A DNA stretch of 64,000 nucleotides. Source: Pseudomonas monteilii. GTDB taxonomy: Bacteria; Pseudomonadota; Gammaproteobacteria; Pseudomonadales; Pseudomonadaceae. The notes below the pieces were generated by a model. That model saw only the letters and a program-made list of their open reading frames with translations, was not told the DNA's origin and ran no database searches. Shown one piece after another: positions 16,130-24,547 of this stretch; within the stretch, counting starts at the first letter, position 1, and each line of letters opens with the position of its first letter. Where the stretch lies: contig CP013997.1 in NCBI GenBank assembly GCA_001534745.1, forward strand, positions 1,612,001-1,676,000, in the 5' to 3' direction. The position numbers and the translations under genes are program-made.

Positions 16130-17488
16130 TCAGGCCTGCGGCCACTCGAAGACGAACGTGGTCCAGCCGGCCTCGCAGTGCACCCGGATGCATCCGCCAT
16201 GGGCCTGGACGATGGAACGGGTGATGGCCAGGCCCAGTCCGGCGTGCTCCTGCTGGCCCTCCCGGCGCGCCGGATCGACGCGGTAGAAGCGATCGAACAC
16301 ACGCGGCAGCCGATCGGCCGGGATCGCCGGGCCGATGTTGGCGATGCGTACGCGTGACAGGCCGTCGAGGCTGTCCACCGTCACCACGATCTGCCCTTGG
16401 GCAGGCGTGAAGCGCAGGGCATTGTCGAGCACGTTGGAGAATGCCCGGCGCAGCATGTGCCGATCGCCCGCCATGTCGCCGCGGCCGACCCGTCGCAGCT
16501 CGACCCCGCGCTCCTCGGCCAGGGGGGCGTAGAACTCCAGCAGCGCATCCAGCTCCTCGTGCAGCGCCAGTGGCTGACGCTGGGGCAGCAGCAGGCCATG
16601 GTCCGACTTGGCCAGGTACAGCAGGTCGTTGACCAGTTGCGCCATCCATTGCAGCTCTTCCAGGTTGCCGTGCAGCGCCTCGCGGTAGGTTTCCAGGGAC
16701 CGTGGCCGTGACAGCGTGACCTGGGTGTGGGTCAGCAGGTTCGACAGGGGGGTGCGCAGTTCGTGGGCGATGTCGGCGGAGAACCCGGACAGGCGCTCGA
16801 ACGCGTCTTCCAGGCGCTCCAGCATGGCGTTCACCGCCTCGGCCAGGCGAGCCAGCTCCTCGGGCATGTGCGCCACCGGCAGGCGTGTGGTCAGCGAGTG
16901 GGCCGAGACCCCCGCGGCGATCCGCCCGATCTGGCGCAGGGGTCGCAACCCCCGGCGCACGGCCCAGGCGCCCAGCAATGCCGTGGCCAGCGCGGACAGC
17001 CCGACCGTGAGCCAGATCAGGCGCTGCATGTGCTGCAGAAAGTGCTGGTGGTGCGTGATGTCCAGCAACAGGGCCACCCGGGGCGACCCCGCGTCGACAG
17101 GACGCAAGGGCGCGGCGAGGCTGCGGTAGTCGATACCGTCGGCATGCAGGGTCGTCAGGCCCGCGTCTGCTGGCGTGGCGGGCAGGTCAGGGCGGCTGTC
17201 GAACCACGGTGTGCCATCGCTGGCCTGGATGCGCAGGGCCAGTTCCGCCGGATGCCCCAGGTCCTGGCGCAGCGCCGGCAGGTAGTCGGCAAGGTCTTCG
17301 GGCCGTTGCACGTTCGCCAGGCGGGTGATGATCGCCGTGAGGCGAGGGGACAGCCACTGCTGGTCCAGCTCGATGAAGTGCTGTTCGCTGGCCCGGCTGA
17401 ACAGCACGCCGGCCGTCAGCGACACCAGCGCGGTACAGGCGGCGAACAGCACGGCCAGGCGGCTGCCGAGGGACAGTCGATGGATCAA
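16130..17488 (-). CDS. copS: Heavy-metal (copper-type) sensor histidine kinase
   Basis: A 452-aa membrane kinase. A first transmembrane helix lies at about 10-30 and a periplasmic domain at about 31-155. A second helix spans about 157-177, followed by HAMP, the HisKA phosphoacceptor His242 in [11 protein letters not shown], and an HATPase domain with [11 protein letters not shown] and GLGLAI. This is the CusS/CopS layout. It overlaps the response regulator gene upstream by four bases, so they form one operon. Copper is inferred from the divergent cupredoxin gene and the cop box; the periplasmic region alone does not prove the metal. The symbol is provisional (cusS is the alternative). Confidence 0.85.
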   Translation of the reverse strand: MIHRLSLGSRLAVLFAACTALVSLTAGVLFSRASEQHFIELDQQWLSPRLTAIITRLANVQRPEDLADYLPALRQDLGHPAELALRIQASDGTPWFDSRPDLPATPADAGLTTLHADGIDYRSLAAPLRPVDAGSPRVALLLDITHHQHFLQHMQRLIWLTVGLSALATALLGAWAVRRGLRPLRQIGRIAAGVSAHSLTTRLPVAHMPEELARLAEAVNAMLERLEDAFERLSGFSADIAHELRTPLSNLLTHTQVTLSRPRSLETYREALHGNLEELQWMAQLVNDLLYLAKSDHGLLLPQRQPLALHEELDALLEFYAPLAEERGVELRRVGRGDMAGDRHMLRRAFSNVLDNALRFTPAQGQIVVTVDSLDGLSRVRIANIGPAIPADRLPRVFDRFYRVDPARREGQQEHAGLGLAITRSIVQAHGGCIRVHCEAGWTTFVFEWPQA

Positions 17489-18165
17489 GACGCGCGCGCC
17501 TCCAGCACGTAGCCCATGCCGCGCACGGTGTGGATCAACTTGTGCGCGTGCGGATCGTCGACCTTGGCACGCAGACGCCGGATCGCCACTTCCACCAGAT
17601 TGGTGTCGCTGTCGAAGTTCATGTCCCAGACCAGCGAGGCGATCAGCGACTTGGGCAGTACCTCGCCGTGACGACGCAGCAGCAGTTCGAGCAGCGCGAA
17701 TTCCTTGGCGGTCAGCTCGATCCGCAGGCCTCCGCGCTCGACACGGCGGCGGATCAGGTCCAGGCGCAGGTCGGCCAGGCCCAGGAAGGGTTCCTGGGTC
17801 GGCGCGCTGCCGCGCCTGAGCAGGGTGCGCACCCGCGCCAGCAGTTCGGCGAAGGCGAACGGCTTGACCAGGTAGTCGTCGGCGCCCAGCTCCAGCCCGT
17901 GCACGCGGTCCTGCACCGCATCACGGGCGGTCAGGAACAGCACGGGCGTTTCCAGCCCGGCGGCGCGCACGGCCTGGAGGATTTGCCAGCCGTCACGCCC
18001 CGGCAGCATCACGTCGAGGATCAACAGGTCGTGTTCGCCGGTCAAGGCCAGGTGCAGGCCGGTGTCGCCGTCCTCTGCCAGGTCGGTGACGAAGCCCGCT
18101 TCGCTCAGGCCCTGGCGCAGGTAGTGGCCGGTCTTGGCCTGGTCTTCGACGACTAGCAGTCTCAT
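17485..18165 (-). CDS. copR: Copper-type OmpR-family response regulator
   Basis: A 226-aa OmpR/PhoB-type regulator. The receiver domain has Asp51 as phosphoacceptor in [14 protein letters not shown] and the conserved Lys in DDYLVKPF. The C-terminal winged helix has the [16 protein letters not shown] and [14 protein letters not shown] signatures. It is first in a two-gene operon with the kinase, with a four-base overlap. A sequence matching the cop box lies in the 189-base divergent promoter region, and this protein is its likely ligand. The naming to copR/cusR is by context. Confidence 0.88.
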   Translation of the reverse strand: MRLLVVEDQAKTGHYLRQGLSEAGFVTDLAEDGDTGLHLALTGEHDLLILDVMLPGRDGWQILQAVRAAGLETPVLFLTARDAVQDRVHGLELGADDYLVKPFAFAELLARVRTLLRRGSAPTQEPFLGLADLRLDLIRRRVERGGLRIELTAKEFALLELLLRRHGEVLPKSLIASLVWDMNFDSDTNLVEVAIRRLRAKVDDPHAHKLIHTVRGMGYVLEARAS

Positions 18166-18271
18166 GGCAACGCTCGTGGCAAGGGCGGTAGTTGGGGGCG
18201 GAGGGCAGCAGCCACACCTCCAGGCGGCAGGGCGTCATGATACGCCAGGCAGGGGTGGCCCGGTGTGAAGC

Positions 18272-18286
18272 TGACAATCTTGTAAT
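18272..18286. promoter_or_regulatory. Cop box, probable CopR operator
   Basis: TGACAATCTTGTAAT fits the pseudomonad cop box TGACA-N4-TGTAAT at every fixed position. It lies between the divergent two-component operon and the cupredoxin gene, 69 bases before the latter, so it could control both. Confidence 0.7.
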
Positions 18287-18354
18287 GCAGCGGTCAGGTC
18301 CCTGCCAGCCCGACCTGTCAGACTGTCGCCATCCCTCGTTCTGGAGCGTTTCCG

Positions 18355-18816
18355 ATGAAGTCCACGCTACTGGCCTGTGCGCTGACCCTGACCTGCACGG
18401 CGGCCATCGCCGACCCGGCGCACACCTACGCATTCGGCGAACCGGGCGACCCGGCCAAGGCCGACCGTACGGTCGAGGTGCTGCTCAAGGACATCGCGTT
18501 CGAGCCCGATCGGTTGCAGGTCAAGGCCGGCGAGACGGTCCGCTTCGTGCTGGTCAACCAAGGACAACTGCCCCATGAGTTCAATCTGGGCGACAAGGCT
18601 ATGCATGTCGAGCACCAGAAGCAGATGCTGGCAATGGCAGGCCATGTGCACGGCGGCACGGCGCACGATCACGACACCGCCAACACGGTGCTGGTCATGC
18701 CGGGCAAGCGCGCCGAGCTGACCTGGACGTTCCGTGGCTCGGCCCCGATCGAGTTCGCCTGCAACGTGCCTGGGCACTACCAGGCGGGCATGGTGGGGCC
18801 CGTGACCATCGAGTGA
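18355..18816 (+). CDS. Periplasmic cupredoxin-domain copper-binding protein
   Basis: A 153-aa protein with a signal peptide ending near residue 19 (TLTCTAAIADPA). The mature part is a cupredoxin fold with the type-1 copper ligand pattern: His in LPHEFNL, then Cys and His in CNVPGHYQAGM, with Met nearby. An extra loop is His-rich (HVHGGTAHDHD) and may hold more metal. It resembles CopI-type and other small copper-tolerance cupredoxins of pseudomonads. It is divergent from the two-component operon and downstream of the cop box, which fits copper induction. GGAG precedes the ATG. Confidence 0.87.
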   Translation: MKSTLLACALTLTCTAAIADPAHTYAFGEPGDPAKADRTVEVLLKDIAFEPDRLQVKAGETVRFVLVNQGQLPHEFNLGDKAMHVEHQKQMLAMAGHVHGGTAHDHDTANTVLVMPGKRAELTWTFRGSAPIEFACNVPGHYQAGMVGPVTIE

Positions 18817-18882
18817 CGGCAGGTGCCAGCGTTGGGGGAAAACCCGGTAGAATGGCGCATTTCGATTGACCAGGTCAGAACC

Positions 18883-19716
18883 ATGCATCCCGCTGCCGAA
18901 CATTCCCCGCTAGGCAAAGCCAGCGAGTACATCTCGACGTACACCCCGTCGCTGCTGTTCCCGATTCCCCGTGAGGCCAAGTGGTCCGAACTGGGCGTCA
19001 CCGCGCAGACCCTGCCGTGGCAGGGCGTCGACTACTGGAACTGCTTCGAGCTGTCCTGGCTGCTGCCGTCCGGCAAGCCGGTGGTGGCCATCGGCGAGTT
19101 CGCCGTTCCGGCCGACTCGCCGAACATCATCGAGTCCAAGTCCTTCAAGCTGTACCTGAATTCGCTGAACCAGACGGCCTTCGCCACCACGGCCGCCGTC
19201 CAGGCCTGCCTCGAACAGGACCTGTCCGACGTGGCCGGCAAGCCGGTGCAGGTACGCATTCGCAGCCTGGCGGACGTGGAGGCGCAGGGCTTGGTCGCGC
19301 TGCCGGGGCAGTGCATCGATGAGCTGGACCTGGAGGTCAGCGACTACAGCGAGCCACGGCCTTCGCTATTGCGCTGCGAACCGGGCGCCGCCGTGGAGGA
19401 GGTGCTGCACAGCCACCTGCTCAAGTCCAACTGTCCCGTGACCCATCAGCCGGACTGGGGCAGTGTGGTGGTGCAGTACCGCGCCGAGCGTCGCCTGGAC
19501 CCGGCCAGTCTGCTGGCCTACCTGGTGAGCTTCCGTCAGCACTCGGATTTCCATGAGCAGTGCGTCGAGCGCATCTTCCTGGACCTTCAGCGTCTGCTCG
19601 CGCCGGCGTCGCTGACGGTCTATGCGCGCTATGTGCGCCGGGGCGGGCTGGACATCAACCCCTACCGCAGCACTGAAGCCCTGACGGTCGACAACGGGCG
19701 ACTGGCCAGGCAGTGA
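18883..19716 (+). CDS. queF: NADPH-dependent 7-cyano-7-deazaguanine reductase
   Basis: A 277-aa QueF of the long, two-domain type. It reduces preQ0 to preQ1 in queuosine synthesis. The QueF motif ESKSFKLY is at 84-91, the catalytic Cys184 lies in [14 protein letters not shown], and the downstream Asp191 is present. The frame is open from 18823, but the family starts with [12 protein letters not shown], placing the start at 18883. I see no obvious preQ1 riboswitch in the short leader. Confidence 0.95.
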   Translation: MHPAAEHSPLGKASEYISTYTPSLLFPIPREAKWSELGVTAQTLPWQGVDYWNCFELSWLLPSGKPVVAIGEFAVPADSPNIIESKSFKLYLNSLNQTAFATTAAVQACLEQDLSDVAGKPVQVRIRSLADVEAQGLVALPGQCIDELDLEVSDYSEPRPSLLRCEPGAAVEEVLHSHLLKSNCPVTHQPDWGSVVVQYRAERRLDPASLLAYLVSFRQHSDFHEQCVERIFLDLQRLLAPASLTVYARYVRRGGLDINPYRSTEALTVDNGRLARQ

Positions 19717-19755
19717 GGGGCACGCTGGCCGGGCCGTGACCGACCCGGCACAGCA

Positions 19756-20025
19756 TCAGATGCCCATGCTGTGCAGGTGGGTCGCAATGTTGCGCAGCGT
19801 GGCGGTCAGGTCCGGGTGAGCGGCTTCGAACCGTTCCACCGCCAGGTTGACCCCGTCGGCGATGTTCGAGTCCTGGGCCTGGGTCTCCGTCTCAAGCGCG
19901 AGCTGGGCCTCGATCTGCTCCATCAGCTGGTGCAGATTGTCGCGTTCTTCGAACGACAGAGGCGCATTGGTCTTCAACTGCTCGCGCAGGCTATCGAGTT
20001 GCTCTTGCAGTTCGCGGGCGGGCAT
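19756..20025 (-). CDS. DUF4404 family protein
   Basis: An 89-aa cytoplasmic protein. A helical coiled region spans about residues 1-50 (LQEQLDSLREQLKTN, LHQLMEQIEAQLALE), with the conserved end HPDLTATLRNIATHLHSMGI typical of DUF4404. Its function is unknown. GGGAG lies before the ATG. It converges with queF and diverges from mlaA. The 260-base gap to mlaA must hold promoters for both, but I see no firm consensus. Confidence 0.8.
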   Translation of the reverse strand: MPARELQEQLDSLREQLKTNAPLSFEERDNLHQLMEQIEAQLALETETQAQDSNIADGVNLAVERFEAAHPDLTATLRNIATHLHSMGI

Positions 20026-20285
20026 GGGGCGTCTCCCTCAATGAAATGGTCACAGCCATGGACCTCGCCGGCAGGGCAAAGGTTCTTGCACGGCTGTTCA
20101 CAGCGTATGCCAAGGCAGAGGGGTCTGCCTCGTTCGCCCGGCGCCAGGCGACTGCCGGGCAGGTGCGCGTTTCGTTGAAGATCATGACGTGCAGGTAAAA
20201 CTGTTCTCGAACCCCGCAGTCTTTATACTGATGCCTTATCAGCCACGCGCCCGGCGCGTGATCCGTGACTCGATGGAGATATGTT

Positions 20286-20993
20286 ATGCGTGCGATTGCT
20301 GCTGGCGTGATGCAGCGAATCACCCAGGCCTGCGTGTGTGCCGGCCTCGTCCTGGCGCCCTGGACGGCGAGCCAGGCGGCGACGGAAGACGATCCGTGGG
20401 AGGCGGTCAATCGCCCGATCTTCCAGTTCAACGACTTCCTCGACACCTATGCCCTCAAGCCCCTGGCCAAAGGGTACCAGGCCGTCACGCCACAGTTCGT
20501 CGAAGACGGCATCCACAACGTCTTCAACAACCTGGGCGACGTCACCAACCTGGCCAACAACATCCTCCAGCTCAAGCCCTACGAGGCCGGCGTGGACACC
20601 GCGCGGCTCATCGTCAACACCACGTTCGGCCTGGGCGGCCTGATCGATGTCGGCACCCACATGGGCCTGACCCGCAGCGATGAAGACTTCGGCCAGACCC
20701 TGGGCTACTGGGGCGTGGGCAGCGGTCCGTACGTGGTGATTCCTTTCCTGGGGCCAAGCACGGTGCGCGATGCCGTGGCCAAGTACCCGGACACCTACAC
20801 CCGGCCGTATCGTTACGTCGACGACGTGCCGGTGCGCAACTCGGTGTTCGCGCTGAACGTGGTCGATACCCGGGCCAACCTGCTGTCGGCCGAGAAGCTG
20901 ATCACCGGCGACAAGTACATCTTCATCCGCAATGCCTATCTGCAGAACCGCGAATTCAGGGTCAAGGATGGCGAGGTCGAGGACGACTTCTAA
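20286..20993 (+). CDS. mlaA: MlaA/VacJ outer-membrane lipid-asymmetry protein
   Basis: A 235-aa protein of the VacJ/MlaA family, the outer-membrane part of the Mla pathway that removes misplaced phospholipids. Family motifs include [39 protein letters not shown] and [20 protein letters not shown]. The signal peptide ends at SQAA without a lipobox, so this looks like an ordinary signal-peptidase-I substrate, unlike E. coli MlaA, which is a lipoprotein. GGAG at 20275-20278 supports the ATG at 20286. A strong bidirectional terminator follows. Confidence 0.93.
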   Translation: MRAIAAGVMQRITQACVCAGLVLAPWTASQAATEDDPWEAVNRPIFQFNDFLDTYALKPLAKGYQAVTPQFVEDGIHNVFNNLGDVTNLANNILQLKPYEAGVDTARLIVNTTFGLGGLIDVGTHMGLTRSDEDFGQTLGYWGVGSGPYVVIPFLGPSTVRDAVAKYPDTYTRPYRYVDDVPVRNSVFALNVVDTRANLLSAEKLITGDKYIFIRNAYLQNREFRVKDGEVEDDF

Positions 20994-21061
20994 TTCGTGC
21001 ACAGGGCAGGGCGGCTCTGGCCGCGCCTGCCCGGTGTGAAAAGGCGCCGTATCTGAAAACG

Positions 21062-21093
21062 AAAAAAGCCCAGTGCTCGGCACTGGGCTTTTT
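21062..21093. terminator. Bidirectional Rho-independent terminator
   Basis: AGCCCAGTG (21067-21075) pairs with CACTGGGCT (21081-21089), with an A run on the left and a T run on the right. It can end mlaA on the plus strand and the tRNA on the minus strand. Confidence 0.9.
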
Positions 21094-21136
21094 CATGCTG
21101 CCAGGGGTGTTGTGGACATCGCTGACAGGGCAGAAC

Positions 21137-21213
21137 TGGTCGGAGAGACAGGATTCGAACCTGCGGCCTTCTCGTCCCGAACGAGACGCGCTACCTGGCT
21201 GCGCTACACTCCG
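21137..21213 (-). tRNA. tRNA-Pro (anticodon CGG)
   Basis: A 77-nt cloverleaf with an encoded CCA end. The D stem GCGC/GCGC, anticodon stem TCTCG/CGAGA with loop TTCGGGA (anticodon CGG, reading CCG), and T loop TTCGAAT are all present. The acceptor stem has a T-T mismatch at pair 6-67. A consensus promoter lies just upstream and a terminator downstream, so it is a single-gene unit. Confidence 0.95.
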
Positions 21214-21222
21214 ATGAACAGG

Positions 21223-21251
21223 ATCTTACTCGACGCGAAAATGCCGTGCAA
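21223..21251 (-). promoter_or_regulatory. Sigma-70 promoter of tRNA-Pro
   Basis: On the minus strand, TTGCAC (21246-21251) and TAAGAT (21223-21228) are separated by exactly 17 bases. The -10 box ends nine bases before the tRNA 5' end. Confidence 0.65.
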
Positions 21252-21281
21252 GCCCCTGATGCGACAGGTTAAACCGTCGAA

Positions 21282-21503
21282 TCACAGCTCCTTGACGGTG
21301 CGTACCTGATCCTTGTTGATGCGGGTCTTCTTGCCGTCGAGCTGTTCGAATTCGTAGAAGCCGGAGTCTTCATCGTAGGACGGTTTGTCGGTGGCCTGGA
21401 TCTCGCGGCCGTCGTTCAGGGTGATGACGGTCGGCGAAGCGCAGCCGGCGAGCGTCGCCAGGCCGAGGGCGAGCAGGAAAGCGGGAACGATACGTTGGGC
21501 CAT
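21282..21503 (-). CDS. YgdI/YgdR-type small lipoprotein
   Basis: A 73-aa lipoprotein with signal peptide and lipobox LAGC (Cys21). The short SH3-like mature domain is typical of YgdI/YgdR: VITLNDGREIQATDKP, then a GFYEFEQLDGKKTRI block and DQVRTVKEL at the end. The cellular role of the family is unknown. It is divergent from moaB, and GGAG lies upstream of the ATG. Confidence 0.88.
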   Translation of the reverse strand: MAQRIVPAFLLALGLATLAGCASPTVITLNDGREIQATDKPSYDEDSGFYEFEQLDGKKTRINKDQVRTVKEL

Positions 21504-21672
21504 GGTGTTTCTCCGAGGCGAAGGTGGAAAGATGGCATTGAGACGCGGACGAACGGTACAAGTTCCTTGCTCGAGCGCGCACGGTGCGGATCGTCATGCA
21601 TGCCCGCCGATCCGTCTTGCGCTGTGATATAACCCGTGGCTTGTCTTCCCTGCAATGGATCCCGTGCCCTTT

Positions 21673-22212
21673 ATGAAAGCCAAGGCCGATACGCCCTTCG
21701 TTCCGCTCAATATCGCCGTGCTGACGGTGAGCGACACGCGCACGTTCGAGACCGATACCTCTGGCCAACTGTACGTGGACCGGCTCAAGGCGGCGGGCCA
21801 TGCGCTGGCCGAGCGCGTCCTGCTGAAGGACGATCTGTACAAGATCCGCGCCCAGGTGGCGCAGTGGATCGCCGATGACGTGGTCCAGGTCGTGCTGATC
21901 ACCGGCGGTACCGGCTTCACCGGCCGCGACAGCACGCCTGAAGCCGTCACCTGCCTGCTCGACAAACAGGTCGAAGGCTTTGGCGAACTGTTCCGGCAGA
22001 TCTCGATCGCCGACATCGGCACCTCCACCGTTCAGTCCCGCGCCCTGGCCGGGCTGGCCAACGGCACCTTGGTGTGCTGCCTGCCCGGCTCGACCAACGC
22101 CGTGCGCACCGGCTGGGACGGTATCCTCGGCGAGCAGCTCGATGCCCGTCATCGCCCCTGCAACTTCGTGCCGCACCTGAAAAAGGCCGCGCCGTGTGAA
22201 AGCCGTGGCTGA
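21673..22212 (+). CDS. moaB: Molybdenum cofactor biosynthesis protein B
   Basis: A 179-aa MogA/MoaB-family protein for molybdopterin adenylylation. Motifs are IAVLTVSDTRTF, LITGGTGFTGRDSTPEA and the conserved C-terminal CLPGSTNAVRTGWDGIL. Both candidate starts (21655 and 21673) lack a strong ribosome site; I chose 21673, MKAKADTPFVPLN, because it sits nearest the conserved domain. The 3' end overlaps moeA, so the two are probably co-translated. No mobA gene is next to them in this window. Confidence 0.9.
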   Translation: MKAKADTPFVPLNIAVLTVSDTRTFETDTSGQLYVDRLKAAGHALAERVLLKDDLYKIRAQVAQWIADDVVQVVLITGGTGFTGRDSTPEAVTCLLDKQVEGFGELFRQISIADIGTSTVQSRALAGLANGTLVCCLPGSTNAVRTGWDGILGEQLDARHRPCNFVPHLKKAAPCESRG

Positions 22213-23422
22213 GGCGACCCAGGGCCGGGCCCTGATGCCGGTGGAGGAAGCGCTCCAGCGCCTGTTGACGTTCGCGGTCGCCGCGCCGATCCGTGAAACC
22301 GAATCCCTTGCGCTGGCGCATTGCGATGGGCGCGTCCTGGCGCAGCCGTTGGTGGCGAGTCTGGACCTGCCGCCCTGGCCGAACAGTGCCATGGACGGTT
22401 ACGCCCTGCGTTGCGCAGACGCCTCTGGCGAGCCCTTGCCGGTCAGCCAACGCATCTTCGCAGGCCAGGCACCGGCGCCTTTGCAGCCCGGCACCTGTGC
22501 ACGCATCTTCACGGGCGCGCCGGTACCTGAAGGGGCCGATTGCGTCGAGATGCAGGAAAACGTCGAGGTACTGGACGACGGGCGCGTACGGTTTGCCCGG
22601 TCGCTCACCGCTGGCCAGAACATTCGCCCGCAAGGCCAGGAGACGCGCGCCGGGGAAGAAGTGCTGGCTACCGGGACACGCCTGGGGCCCATCGAACTGG
22701 CCCTGGCCGCGACCCTGGGCGTGCCGACGTTGTCCGTGGTGCGTCGCCCGCGGGTCGCGGTGCTGTCGACCGGCGATGAGCTGGTCGAGCCCGGCGAACC
22801 GCTGGGGCCGGGGCAGATCTTCAACAGCAACCGGCAACTGCTGATCAGCTGGCTGGAGCGCCTGGGCTGCGAACCGGTGGATGTCGGCATCCTTGCCGAC
22901 GACCTGGCGCAGACCCGCGCCTGCCTGGCCGGCCTTCGGGGCATCGACCTGATCCTGTCCACGGGCGGGGTGTCGGTCGGCGAGGCGGACTACCTGGGCA
23001 TCGCCTTGCGCGAGGCCGGCGAACTGGACCTGTGGAAGCTGGCGATCAAGCCCGGCAAGCCGCTGACCTTCGGCCACTGGCAGGGCGTACCGGTACTGGG
23101 CCTGCCCGGTAATCCGGCCTCCACGCTGGTGACCTTCGGCCTGCTGGCGCGGCCCTACCTGCTGCGTCGCCAGGGCGTCGACGATGTCACGCCTCTGGGG
23201 GTCGACGTACCGGCCGGTTTCGACTGGCCGCGTGCCGGTACGCGCCGCGAGTACCTGCGTGCACGGCTGGAGAGCGGGCAGGCCTGCCTGTACCCCAACC
23301 AGAGTTCGGGCGTGCTGCGCAGCGCTGCCTGGGCCGAGGGCCTGGTAGAGGTGCCCGAGGGGCAGACCCTGCAGGTCGGTGACCCGGTGCGTTTCATCCC
23401 GCTGAGCGAGTTGCTGGGCTGA
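22196..23422 (+). CDS. moeA: Molybdopterin molybdenumtransferase
   Basis: A 408-aa MoeA, which inserts molybdate into adenylylated molybdopterin. Typical motifs are LPPWPNSAMDGYAL, FTGAPVPEGAD, the central LSTGDELVEPGE and STGGVSVGEADY, and KPGKPLTFG with GLPGNPAS. The C-terminal domain is complete. The start is a GTG overlapping the 3' end of moaB; later in-frame starts at 22205 (GTG) and 22235 (ATG) are possible. Confidence 0.93.
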   Translation: MKAVAEATQGRALMPVEEALQRLLTFAVAAPIRETESLALAHCDGRVLAQPLVASLDLPPWPNSAMDGYALRCADASGEPLPVSQRIFAGQAPAPLQPGTCARIFTGAPVPEGADCVEMQENVEVLDDGRVRFARSLTAGQNIRPQGQETRAGEEVLATGTRLGPIELALAATLGVPTLSVVRRPRVAVLSTGDELVEPGEPLGPGQIFNSNRQLLISWLERLGCEPVDVGILADDLAQTRACLAGLRGIDLILSTGGVSVGEADYLGIALREAGELDLWKLAIKPGKPLTFGHWQGVPVLGLPGNPASTLVTFGLLARPYLLRRQGVDDVTPLGVDVPAGFDWPRAGTRREYLRARLESGQACLYPNQSSGVLRSAAWAEGLVEVPEGQTLQVGDPVRFIPLSELLG

Positions 23423-23503
23423 CGGCAGTTTTTCGCGAAACGCGGAGTATATCTGCCAAAACCGTGGTCGAGATCTGCGCACGCTCGACGGAGGAGACGC
23501 ACG

Positions 23504-24400
23504 ATGAACGTTCGAAAGGCCATGTTGGTGCTGCACGGTAAGCAGGCAACGAATGACGCGGTTCGCGAGGCGGTCAAGCAGATGCGCGAGCGCGGCTGGA
23601 CGCTCGATGTGCGGCTGACCTGGGAAGGCGGCGACGCCGAGCGTCTGGTCCAAGAGGCCTTGGCGGCGGGCTACCCGCACATCGTCGCCGGCGGGGGCGA
23701 TGGGACCTTGCGCGACGTGGCCCAGGCCATGGCCGGCGCCTCGGCCAGCCTGGCGCTGTTGCCACTGGGCACGGCCAACGACTTCGCCCACGCTGCCGGC
23801 GTCCCCCTGGAGCCCGAGGACGCCTTGCTGCTGTTGGAGCAGCCTGCCAGGACGGTCGACCTGGGCGCGGCGGGGGAGCGGATCTTCCTCAACATGGCGA
23901 CCGGGGGCTTCGGCAGTACCGTGACGGCCAACACGTCCGAAGACCTGAAGAAGGTCCTGGGCGCCGCCGCCTACATGCTGACCGGCCTGAGCCGCTTCAG
24001 CGAGTTGCAGTCGGCCTCGGTCGAGCTGACCGGGCCAGAGTTTCACTGGCAAGGGCAGCTGCTGGCCCTGGGCATCGGCAACGGGCGTCAGGCCGGTGGT
24101 GGGCACGAACTCTGTCCGGAAGCGGTGATCGACGACGGCCTGCTGGACATCAGCATCCTGCCGGCGCCCCAGGAAGTGGTCGGCGCCTTGCGCGAGCTGC
24201 TGTCGGGCGAGGGGCTGTATGTGCGTGCGCGGCTGCCCTGGGTGGAGATTCGCAGTTCGCAAGGTGTCGACATCAACCTGGACGGCGAACCCTTGCAAGC
24301 CGATGCCCTGCGCTTCGAAGCACGCCCGGGGGCGCTGCGCCTGCACCTGCCGCCTGGCTCGGCGTTGCTGGGGCAGGCGCAGCTCACCGGCCCCGTCTGA
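23504..24400 (+). CDS. yegS: YegS-like lipid kinase (diacylglycerol kinase catalytic domain)
   Basis: A 298-aa soluble kinase of the YegS/BmrU family that phosphorylates lipids such as phosphatidylglycerol or diacylglycerol. The nucleotide-binding motif GGGDGTLRDV lies near residues 63-72 and PLGTANDFA follows. The C-terminal beta-sandwich domain is complete (DDGLLDISIL, DGEPLQ). GGAGG precedes the ATG. It has its own short upstream gap after moeA and may be a separate transcript. The exact lipid substrate cannot be read from the sequence. Confidence 0.9.
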   Translation: MNVRKAMLVLHGKQATNDAVREAVKQMRERGWTLDVRLTWEGGDAERLVQEALAAGYPHIVAGGGDGTLRDVAQAMAGASASLALLPLGTANDFAHAAGVPLEPEDALLLLEQPARTVDLGAAGERIFLNMATGGFGSTVTANTSEDLKKVLGAAAYMLTGLSRFSELQSASVELTGPEFHWQGQLLALGIGNGRQAGGGHELCPEAVIDDGLLDISILPAPQEVVGALRELLSGEGLYVRARLPWVEIRSSQGVDINLDGEPLQADALRFEARPGALRLHLPPGSALLGQAQLTGPV

Positions 24401-24478
24401 AACGACCTGGATAACGGGGGCCGCAAGGCCCTTGAACCTTCATTCCCGCTGCGCAGGACAGACCCTGCAATTTGCCCA

Positions 24479-24504
24479 TCAAGCTCCGCCCCCTCCCGCC
24501 GATA
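24479..24504 (+). promoter_or_regulatory. Sigma-28 (FliA) promoter of cheV
   Basis: TCAAG (24479-24483), 14 bases, then GCCGATA (24498-24504). This fits the Pseudomonas FliA consensus and lies 43 bases before a chemotaxis gene. Confidence 0.75.
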
Positions 24505-24547
24505 CAGCCGTATCACCTTCAATCCGCTACCACACCCTGGGGGCCCC

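Noticed and set aside
18817..18882. Possible preQ1 riboswitch before queF
   Set aside because: The leader is only about 66 bases and I could not find the characteristic preQ1 stem and A-rich tail.
21137..21213. tRNA-Pro as the attachment site of the phage region
   Set aside because: The tail region ends about 7 kb away, with unrelated genes in between. I see no integrase or direct repeat of the tRNA end.
21947..24346. 799-aa reverse frame over moaB, moeA and yegS
   Set aside because: Three well-recognised genes lie on the other strand; the frame is a product of high GC.
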